This document shows, in pieces, positions 55,201-61,740 of a DNA stretch of 64,000 bases. Both the position numbers and the translations under genes were made by a program. The notes beneath the pieces were generated by a model. That model was not told where the DNA came from. It worked only from the letters and a program-made list of their open reading frames with translations, and did not search any database. How positions within the stretch are numbered: position 1 is the first letter of the stretch; the number at the start of each line of letters is the position of its first letter. This stretch comes from Bacteroidales bacterium (GTDB lineage Bacteria > Bacteroidota > Bacteroidia > Bacteroidales > UBA932), in NCBI GenBank assembly GCA_017398125.1, contig JAFQHE010000010.1, positions 1-64,000 of the forward strand, written 5' to 3'.

Positions 55201-55328
55201 CAAATCAGGCCTTCTCATACCTGTTGTTGCTTCAGGAGGTATTCAAAGGGAATGATGATATGAAAAAGGCAAACCAGATTGGCAAACTTATAAATGAGCG
55301 TCTGGAGCGTGTCCAGAAAGCCATATAG
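52254..55328 (+). CDS. DUF2723 (TMEM260-like) membrane glycosyltransferase-like protein
   Basis: Encodes 1024 aa. The family-typical start is FWDCGEFIASSYKLEVGHPPG (about 35-55 in part), with an Asp-rich loop after the first helix like other GT-C transferases. About ten helices follow to residue 610. A large soluble C-terminal part (about 620-1024) contains ITHGDNDTFPLWYAQEVEG and a TPR-like end. Human TMEM260 is an O-mannosyltransferase. By analogy this may glycosylate exported proteins; inferred only. Ends at a strong terminator. Confidence 0.85.
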   Translation: MELTKFKRINNIIAIAVLFIASFTYLSTIEPTVSFWDCGEFIASSYKLEVGHPPGNPVFQLIARFFTLFGDNTKAAMLVNAMSALCSAFTIFFLYLTIVHLGRRIIEKAGKSLDLGNSIAVFGAGAVGSLAYCWSDTFWFSAVEAEVYAMSSLFTAVVFWAMLKWEEEADKPFANRWIVLIAFLMGVSIGVHLLNLLTIPALVFIYYYKKYEVTRKRTFWVLALSGVILAVILYGIIPYVPKMAAYVDLFFVNVLGLTYNIGATLFVLALIAACFWGIYYTYRKHKILLNTILLCITVIIIGYTSFAVVVIRSSVDTPTNENQPDNPFNLVRYLGREQYGSNPLVYGETFAAVLKDIKTPEYYNVHNGKYVKVSGPAVPVYSSDSKMLFPRMYTSGAGDSYVPFYEMYTEGKGRNIGGKHRKPSFGANLKYFWDYQVDFMYLRYFMWNFAGRQNDLQPSYPGEMFKGNWESGIKFIDQIRLGDQSEGPDYIVDSKARNHFYFLPLILGLIGLFYQLRRDQKNWMVTMLLFVLTGIAIVVYLNQPPMQPRERDYAYAGSFYTFAIWIGLGVMWIAELLRKISSPAAASAVASIIGILIPLQMVSQTWDDHDRSGRYFVRDMGYNYLAPLGKNAMIITHGDNDTFPLWYAQEVEGTRTDVRIVNTSLLGTDWYIDQMKLKMYESDPLPVTIDKSQYFFGTNDFVQIYERFNRPILAKEAIDIFKNPKIRIAMSDGKDHDYLPARKLIIPVNKENVIKNGIVAEKDYGKILDSLVLEIPEGKGSLDKVELIILDILAHYNWDRPIYMAQRGGDLQIGLKDYLQYDGFVYKFVPIKSATGRENGNLDQVDEDEMYNRVMNVYKWDNFKDTTLNIDYQHLLTFNSLVSPRDIMVQTAKALYTRGKEEKAVEVLDRMQELIPAATLPLNNSIISGLNDKAVLDAISVYCAAGEKKKAYKLADEFAAETLKAIDLFAKPYADGYLSYEYTNQAFSYLLLLQEVFKGNDDMKKANQIGKLINERLERVQKAI

Positions 55329-55344
55329 TCTGCATGATGCAATA

Positions 55345-55384
55345 AAAGAGAGAGGTGGCCGGAAATTACCGGTCACCTCTCTTT
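55345..55384. terminator. Bidirectional terminator between the DUF2723 and U32 genes
   Basis: A stem of about 15 bp (AAAGAGAGAGGTGGCCGG side 55345-55362, right arm 55369-55384) with one wobble and T-runs at both ends, between convergent genes. Confidence 0.8.
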
Positions 55385-55408
55385 ATTTGTAGCAGTTTTG
55401 TTCCAGAA

Positions 55409-56656
55409 CTACTCAAACAGGTAAACCTTGTCTGACCTGCGGAGTCTTTCAGGGATAGGAATCGAGCAATATACCCCTTTTGTGGCCACCTCTGACGGTT
55501 TGAGATCTACCCGTATCTCAGGTATCTTCATCTCTATTACCCCTGTGGACGGGCCTATTATAAGAATATTGTTCCCAATTTCAAGCTGGCCGGTTTCAAC
55601 AAGTATTTCGGCAACACCGATATTGGAGAAGTAGTTTGTGACCTTTCCGATATATGTCTTCTTGCGGGTAGCCTTGTTGCCGTAAACGGTGCTCCATTCG
55701 CCAAGTTTTGCACCCTGATAGTAGCCGTCCCAGAAACCTCGGTTGAAGACCTCTTTAAGAGCTCCCTCTTTAAGCGATGAGGCCAGTTCCGGAGTAAATC
55801 TTCCCTCAATTACAGCATCAGCAGCAGCGCGGTATGCTGCGGTAACTTTTCTGACATATTCAGCACTGCGGGCACGTCCTTCAATCTTGAAGACAGAGAC
55901 TCCCGCATCAATCATTTTGTCCATGAACTCTATGGTGCACAGATCTTTAGGCGACATGATATATTTGTTGTCAATCTCCAGTTTGTCACCTGTCTCCAGA
56001 TCTGTTACCTCATAGCCCCTACGGCACAACTGGTAGCATGAACCTCTGTTGGCCGATGCATTGTAGTGGTGCAAACTCAGATAACATTTGCCCGATACCG
56101 CCATACATAGTGCGCCGTGACAGAACATCTCGATCTGAACCTCCTTTCCGCCCGGTCCTTTGATTCCCTCTTCTGCAATCTTTTGGCTGACCTCTTTTAC
56201 CTGGTTCATGTTAAGCTCCCTTGCGAGCACAACCACGTCGGCAAACTGGGCATAGAATTTTACCGCCTCATAGTTTGACACATTGAGCTGTGTAGAGATA
56301 TGCACTTCAAGTCCAATGGATCTGGCGTATGATATTGCAGCCATATCTGATGCAATCACAGCAGTGATGCCTGCCCTTTTGGCTGCATCAAGAGCCTCTT
56401 TCATCGGTTCTATGTCTTCATTGTACAACACAATGTTGAGTGTGAGATATGACCGTACTCCATGCTCGTTGCACAACTCGACAATCTTCTCTATATCCTC
56501 CGGATTGAAGTTGTTTGCAGAGTGTGAGCGCATGTTAAGGTTGCCTACACCAAAATAGATGGAATTTGCACCTCCCTGTATGGCAGCCATAAGGCACTCA
56601 AAGTTGCCTGCAGGGGCCATTATTTCAATACTCTTGTTCTGTTTAGTCTTTTCCAT
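55409..56656 (-). CDS. Peptidase U32 family protein (TrhP/RlhA-like)
   Basis: Encodes 415 aa. The U32 signature EMFCHGALCMAVSGKCYLS (about 176-194) is intact, followed by RGSCYQLCRRGY, which gives conserved Cys residues. Relatives (TrhP/YegQ, RlhA) hydroxylate tRNA or rRNA bases and are not proteases. The exact RNA target here is unknown. It is preceded by a glycosyltransferase gene (58-bp gap). Confidence 0.9.
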   Translation of the reverse strand: MEKTKQNKSIEIMAPAGNFECLMAAIQGGANSIYFGVGNLNMRSHSANNFNPEDIEKIVELCNEHGVRSYLTLNIVLYNEDIEPMKEALDAAKRAGITAVIASDMAAISYARSIGLEVHISTQLNVSNYEAVKFYAQFADVVVLARELNMNQVKEVSQKIAEEGIKGPGGKEVQIEMFCHGALCMAVSGKCYLSLHHYNASANRGSCYQLCRRGYEVTDLETGDKLEIDNKYIMSPKDLCTIEFMDKMIDAGVSVFKIEGRARSAEYVRKVTAAYRAAADAVIEGRFTPELASSLKEGALKEVFNRGFWDGYYQGAKLGEWSTVYGNKATRKKTYIGKVTNYFSNIGVAEILVETGQLEIGNNILIIGPSTGVIEMKIPEIRVDLKPSEVATKGVYCSIPIPERLRRSDKVYLFE

Positions 56657-56714
56657 TGTATTACTCTGGTAATGTCAAAATGAATTGGAGTTTGTTGGCA
56701 TTAATTTGAATTTG

Positions 56715-57728
56715 CTATCGGGCCGTAACGGAGATGATTTTATTTATTACCTGCTCTGGTGTAACAGCTTTAAGGCAGGCATAATCACCTCTTGCACACT
56801 CCTTGTCTCCAAAAATGGAGCATGGACGGCATGGCAGGTCTGCTTGCAAGGCATCCTGAGGATTTTGTCCCCATCCGTAAAAACCGGCATAAGGATGTGT
56901 AGCACCCCATATTGAAACTACCGGGGTCTGCACAAGAGACGCCAGGTGCATGTTGGCGGAGTCCATGGTAAGCATAACATCGAGGCTCTTCATGAAACCA
57001 ACCTCATCCCCCAGCCTGTATTTGCCGGCAACCGATTCGGTGTTAGGATATTTTGATGCGAATGATTCGAGCATCTCAATCTCCTTTTTCCCACCGCCAA
57101 AGAGAAAAATTCTGTTATTGTTGTCGGCAGACAATCTGCTTATTACCTCTTCAATACATTCAATAGGCCATGCTTTGCCGGGATGCTTTGCAAAAGGGGC
57201 TATGCCAATCCTCCTATACATACTCTCACCGGCTTTGCGTGCCGGCACCGGCCTTTTTGCAAAACCGAGATCCTTGAGGTTAAGGGAGGTAAGCACATCT
57301 TCATATTTCTGCATGCTGCTCTTTTGCGGAACCATGACTTTATTACGGCTCCTGACAAGTTTTTTGCGTGACTTGCGGTCTTTGAAGATTACCTTGTTGG
57401 GAATGCCATGAAGCTGCAGCCAGTATCGTATTATCCTGCTTCTATGAACGTTGTGTATATCAGCTACCTCAGTAAAGTTATATTTGAGCAGAGTGGATGC
57501 AAACTTTATTACAGACATTACACCATCTTTTCCCTTCTGAAGCTCAAAAGGTATGAAACTGAGGTTCTCCACACCTTCAAACAGTGGTGCAATGAACTTT
57601 TGTGACAGCACAGAAAACCGGATAGAGGGATTCTGTCTGGCATATTCTTTAATAAGGGGGACAGATATGGCAACGTCCCCCAATGCTGACAATCTGATTA
57701 TTAGTATGTGTCTCTTTCTGCTGGCCAT
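56715..57728 (-). CDS. Glycosyltransferase family 9 (heptosyltransferase-like)
   Basis: Encodes 337 aa. The GT9/heptosyltransferase layout: N-terminal ILIIRLSALGDVAISVPL, IGIAPFAKHPGKAWPIE (donor site), then MTMDSANMHLASLVQTPVVS-like loop with SIWGATHPYAGF. Adds a sugar to lipopolysaccharide or another glycan on the cytoplasmic side. It begins three bases after the DUF4254 stop, so it shares an operon with it and the prenyl synthase. Confidence 0.9.
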   Translation of the reverse strand: MASRKRHILIIRLSALGDVAISVPLIKEYARQNPSIRFSVLSQKFIAPLFEGVENLSFIPFELQKGKDGVMSVIKFASTLLKYNFTEVADIHNVHRSRIIRYWLQLHGIPNKVIFKDRKSRKKLVRSRNKVMVPQKSSMQKYEDVLTSLNLKDLGFAKRPVPARKAGESMYRRIGIAPFAKHPGKAWPIECIEEVISRLSADNNNRIFLFGGGKKEIEMLESFASKYPNTESVAGKYRLGDEVGFMKSLDVMLTMDSANMHLASLVQTPVVSIWGATHPYAGFYGWGQNPQDALQADLPCRPCSIFGDKECARGDYACLKAVTPEQVINKIISVTAR

Positions 57729-57730
57729 TA

Positions 57731-58339
57731 TTACTGCTGTTTGGCATAAAGGACAGGGTTGAGGGCCGGATCGTTGTACATCTTCATCTGTTTGTACACC
57801 TTCATATATTTGTTGCCCGCTTCGATATCTGCCAAGAGCTGGTCTATTGCTGAAGAAAGGTCTTTCCTCTGCTCAAGAAGTACATCCAGTTTCTTCTGGC
57901 ACTCAGCCTTATGCTCAGGATTGGCATCTTCCCTGTTTGCCTCAATTGACATATGGTATATTTTCAAGGCAAGAATTGACAATCTGTCAATGGCCCAAGC
58001 CGGACTCTCGGTGTTTATTGTGGCATCACCCTTAACTGCAACATCCTTGTATTTGTCAAGCATGTAGCTGTCAATCAATTCAACGAGGTCTGTCCTGTCC
58101 TGATTTGACTTGTCAATCCTTCTTTTGATTTTAAGAGCCTCAACCGGCTCGATCTCAGGGTTGCGGATTATATCCTCAAGATGCCATTGGACAGTATCGA
58201 TCCAATTTTTCAAATATAGATAAAACTCAATGGTTCTTAGTTCATATGGGTTTTTGATAGGAGCATCAACATCATCAACAAGATGATAATTTTCAATGCA
58301 TTTGTCAAAAATCTGATTGCTTAGTTGGCTGAAATTCAT
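57731..58339 (-). CDS. DUF4254 protein
   Basis: Encodes 202 aa, predominantly helical and soluble, with no signal peptide (FYLYLKNWIDTVQWHLEDII; RLSILALKIYHMSIEANR). Family role unknown; its conserved position next to a GT9 gene suggests a link to surface-glycan synthesis. It lies 11 bp after the prenyl synthase stop. Confidence 0.9.
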   Translation of the reverse strand: MNFSQLSNQIFDKCIENYHLVDDVDAPIKNPYELRTIEFYLYLKNWIDTVQWHLEDIIRNPEIEPVEALKIKRRIDKSNQDRTDLVELIDSYMLDKYKDVAVKGDATINTESPAWAIDRLSILALKIYHMSIEANREDANPEHKAECQKKLDVLLEQRKDLSSAIDQLLADIEAGNKYMKVYKQMKMYNDPALNPVLYAKQQ

Positions 58340-58350
58340 ATTTGTATAGT

Positions 58351-59328
58351 TTATTTGTTTCTGTTAATGAGATAACCTGCATAGGTAACAAGCTGCTCTT
58401 TCTGTGCAGCGTTCAGATCCATCTGTGCGACAATGCCCAGAGCCTTTTCGTGGTATCCGGCAATGGCCTCTTCTGCGGCCTGCTTGATGCCGGCCTCAAT
58501 ATAGAGCTGCTGCATGCCTTCAATCTTTTGCGCCGCATCCTCTTCGGTCATAGCCATCAGTTGGTTAAGTCTCTCTTTTTGGAGACCGCTGGTGCGGCGG
58601 AAAGTCTCAACGAGCAGCCATGTCTTCTTGTTGTTGATGATGTCTCCGCCAATGTTTTTGCCAAAGATGCTGCTCTGCCCAAATGTGTCAAAGTAGTCAT
58701 CTTGTATCTGGAACGCTATTCCAAGTGTATATGCAAAGTCATATAGGGCATTGGCTGTTTTGGCATCGGCTCCAGCAATGATGGCACCCATCTTTGCAGA
58801 GCATGCTATCAGAACTGCTGTCTTGAGCCCGATCATTGAAATGTAGTCCTCCATTGTTATGAACGGTAAGTGCTCAAAATTCATGTCATACTGTTGACCC
58901 TCACAGACTTGTGCTGCAGTCCTTGTGAAGAGTGCAAGAGCCTCAGGTAGCCTCTCTGCAGGGCATGAGGCAAGAAGATCGTATGACATTATTGACATTA
59001 CATCTCCCGACAATATGGCTATATTGTTGTTCCACTTTTTGTGTACGGTAGGCTGTCCTCTGCGGATGTCGGCCTTGTCCATAATGTCATCATGTATAAG
59101 TGTGAATCCGTGGAAGACCTCAAGTGCCATTGCCGGATAGAGGATGGATTTTTCAATTCTGTCGGAGAAGAGATTGTAGGTCATAAGACAGGTGACAGGT
59201 CTCAACCTTTTTCCTCCAATGGAAATCATATATCCCAAAGGATTGTACAAATCAGAGGGTTCCCTGTTGAAGTCCAGAGAAGAGAGCCCTTTGGTAACAA
59301 TATCTTTTAGCTCTTGAATGGTATACAT
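58351..59328 (-). CDS. Polyprenyl diphosphate synthase family
   Basis: Encodes 325 aa. Trans-isoprenyl synthase motifs: first Asp-rich LIHDDIMDKADIRRGQPTVH (about 83-102), GKRLRP (37-42) and the second QIQDDYFDTFG. It makes C15-C20+ prenyl chains from IPP supplied by the MEP pathway (ispE is also in the window). Chain length cannot be read by eye. Start of the minus-strand cluster with DUF4254 and GT9; divergent from rsgA. Confidence 0.92.
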   Translation of the reverse strand: MYTIQELKDIVTKGLSSLDFNREPSDLYNPLGYMISIGGKRLRPVTCLMTYNLFSDRIEKSILYPAMALEVFHGFTLIHDDIMDKADIRRGQPTVHKKWNNNIAILSGDVMSIMSYDLLASCPAERLPEALALFTRTAAQVCEGQQYDMNFEHLPFITMEDYISMIGLKTAVLIACSAKMGAIIAGADAKTANALYDFAYTLGIAFQIQDDYFDTFGQSSIFGKNIGGDIINNKKTWLLVETFRRTSGLQKERLNQLMAMTEEDAAQKIEGMQQLYIEAGIKQAAEEAIAGYHEKALGIVAQMDLNAAQKEQLVTYAGYLINRNK

Positions 59329-59357
59329 TACTGGTAAATTTGCTAATATTTGTATTA

Positions 59358-59365
59358 CAAAGGTA
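59358..59365 (-). promoter_or_regulatory. Promoter -7 element of the prenyl-synthase operon
   Basis: The minus strand reads TACCTTTG, matching TAnnTTTG, 29 bases before the ATG; -33 region unclear. Confidence 0.55.
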
Positions 59366-59398
59366 ATGTTTTTTGTACAATTTTGTATATTCGCACCT

Positions 59399-60340
59399 AT
59401 GGATAAGATTAAAACTGATACAGCTTTTGTAGTAAAACATACCGGAAGTCACTATCTGCTCTCAAAATTGCCGGAATGGGATCTCTTTCCTGCTGTTATA
59501 AAGGGAAAATTGAGGCTCAAAGGGTCAAGTTCAACCAATCCGGTTGCTGTGGGGGATATTGTGGAATTTGATGCTGGAGAGGCCAATGGTCCGGCAACAA
59601 TCAAGGCCATACAGCCACGCAGGAACTGCATTGTGAGAAAGTCAACGAATCTGAGCCGCCAGTCGCATGTGATAGCGGCAAATATTGATATGGCTTTTCT
59701 GATTGTAACAATAAATTTTCCGGAGGTCAAGCTGCCATTCATTGACCGGTTTCTTGTTACCTGTGAGGCATACAACGTACCTGTTACCATAGTACTCAAC
59801 AAAATGGATCTTTATGACCAGGATGCATTGCAGATGGTTGAGGCATTCAAGTCCATATACAATGGCGCCGGATACAATGTGATTGAGACATCGGTGGAAA
59901 GCGGTTTGGGAATGGAGAGCCTGAAGGATATGTGCAAGGATAAGATTGTTCTCTTTTCGGGGCAATCGGGAGTGGGCAAGTCATCAATAATTTCAGCCCT
60001 TGATCCGGAACTTGATCTGAGAATAGGGGAGATCTCTGCGTATCATCTTCAGGGAAAGCACACTACAACATTTTATGAGATGCACAAACTTGAATCTGGC
60101 GGGTTTGTGGTTGATACACCTGGTATCAGGGGATTTGGACTTGTAGATGTAAAACCTGAGGAGCTTAGTACATATTTCCCTGAAATGCTGCGTGTTGAGG
60201 ACAATTGCAGATTTGTTCCGTGTACACATACGCATGAACCGGGATGTGCTGTAAAGGAGGCTCTTGAGAGCGGTGAAATATCTGTTGAAAGGTATGAGTC
60301 CTATCTCGGTATGCTTGATGAGGAGGGCAAGTACAGATAA
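59399..60340 (+). CDS. rsgA: Ribosome small subunit-dependent GTPase RsgA
   Basis: Encodes 313 aa from the ATG at 59399 (MDKIKTDTAFVV). An upstream ATG would add a hydrophobic 27 residues overlapping the promoter. OB fold, then a circularly permuted GTPase: VLNKMDL (G4), GQSGVGKSSI (G1), DTPGIRGFGL (G3), and a zinc motif CRFVPCTHTHEPGC. Aids late 30S maturation. MATE gene follows 30 bp later. Confidence 0.97.
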   Translation: MDKIKTDTAFVVKHTGSHYLLSKLPEWDLFPAVIKGKLRLKGSSSTNPVAVGDIVEFDAGEANGPATIKAIQPRRNCIVRKSTNLSRQSHVIAANIDMAFLIVTINFPEVKLPFIDRFLVTCEAYNVPVTIVLNKMDLYDQDALQMVEAFKSIYNGAGYNVIETSVESGLGMESLKDMCKDKIVLFSGQSGVGKSSIISALDPELDLRIGEISAYHLQGKHTTTFYEMHKLESGGFVVDTPGIRGFGLVDVKPEELSTYFPEMLRVEDNCRFVPCTHTHEPGCAVKEALESGEISVERYESYLGMLDEEGKYR

Positions 60341-60370
60341 ACCGACAGCAGGCTGCTGTCAGATGAGGAT

Positions 60371-61663
60371 ATGAACAGACAGGTACTTAAACTGGCAATA
60401 CCGAGCATCTTTGCAAATATAACTGTGCCGTTGGTCGGCATGGTTGATGTTGCCATTGCCGGAAGGCTGGGAGAGGCTGCCCTTATTGGTGCTGTTGCAG
60501 TTGCAACCATGCTTTTTGACCTGCTCTACTGGAATATGGGATTTCTCAGGGTCGGAACCAGTGGTATGGTTGCCCAGGCTTATGGTAAGGGGGATTTTGA
60601 GGAGGCAATGAGGGTTTTTGTTCAGGGAATCTTTACGTCTGTCATAATAACGCTTATAATCTGGTCAATACAATATTTGTATGTAGACTTGGCATTTAAG
60701 TTCATAGAGGCCTCTCCCCAGGTGGAGAAGCTGGCGAGGGAGTACTATTTCATAAGGATATGGGCCGCTCCGGCAACCCTTTCGCTGTATGTGTTCAAGG
60801 GCTTTTTCATTGGAATGCAGAATGCCGTAAGACCGATGGCTGTTGATGTTACAATCAACCTGACCAATCTTGCTGCAAGCATCTTCTTTTCACTCTATGC
60901 CGGTATGGGATTCAAAGGTATTGCTGCTGGAACTGTAGTTGCGCAATATACAGGACTTGTATTGAGCATAATCTTCATGTTTACAGGCTACAGGAGGTAT
61001 TTCAAATATATAAACCTAAAGTCAAGCATTGCTTTAAGCAGCATCAAGAGGTTTTTTGTGCTCAACTCAAATCTCTTCATCCGTTCAATCTGTTTTCTGT
61101 TCATATACACCGGATTCACTTCACTCTCCGCACAATATGGAGATGTCCTCTTGGCTGTATGTACCATAATGATGAAGCTGATGATGCTCTTCTCATACTT
61201 TATTGACGGGTTCGCCTATGCCGGAGAGGCTCTTGCGGGGCGGTATATAGGAGCAAAAGAGAGGGACTCATTGGTCAGATCAGTTAAGGTGATTTTTGTT
61301 TGGAGTCTTTCAATAGGTGTGGTTTCAACATTGGTTTATCTTGTGGCAGGAGAGCCTCTTGTGAGAATGCTTACAGATAATCAGCAGGTTATTGATGCCT
61401 CCCGCCCGTTTTTGCCATGGTTGCTTGTAATGCCTGTTGTGAGTTGTGCGGCCTTTACGTGGGACGGAATCTTTATTGGCGCAACGGCTTCTATAGCCAT
61501 CCGCAACTCCATGATATATGCTGTTGTGGCCTTCTATATATGCTATTTTGCCTTGAACGGATCAATCGGCGTCCAGTCCCTATGGGTGGCATATATGGCC
61601 CACCTTGTGGTGAGGACTGCCTATCTGTCGGGAACGGCAAAAAAAGAGGTGTTTCAATTTTAA
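60371..61663 (+). CDS. MATE family efflux transporter (DinF-like)
   Basis: Encodes 430 aa with about 12 helices. N-terminal LAIPSIFANITVPLVGMVDVA and GTSGMVAQAYGKGD are MATE-typical; DGFAYAGEALAGRYIGAKE marks the second half. Exports toxic organic cations using Na+ or H+; substrate unknown. Same strand as rsgA. Confidence 0.92.
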   Translation: MNRQVLKLAIPSIFANITVPLVGMVDVAIAGRLGEAALIGAVAVATMLFDLLYWNMGFLRVGTSGMVAQAYGKGDFEEAMRVFVQGIFTSVIITLIIWSIQYLYVDLAFKFIEASPQVEKLAREYYFIRIWAAPATLSLYVFKGFFIGMQNAVRPMAVDVTINLTNLAASIFFSLYAGMGFKGIAAGTVVAQYTGLVLSIIFMFTGYRRYFKYINLKSSIALSSIKRFFVLNSNLFIRSICFLFIYTGFTSLSAQYGDVLLAVCTIMMKLMMLFSYFIDGFAYAGEALAGRYIGAKERDSLVRSVKVIFVWSLSIGVVSTLVYLVAGEPLVRMLTDNQQVIDASRPFLPWLLVMPVVSCAAFTWDGIFIGATASIAIRNSMIYAVVAFYICYFALNGSIGVQSLWVAYMAHLVVRTAYLSGTAKKEVFQF

Positions 61664-61740
61664 TTGCAATTTTGTATAAACATGGTATAAAGAGGAGCAA
61701 TTTTTCGTATCTTTAACTTCTGTAATTAAAAATTTAAAGT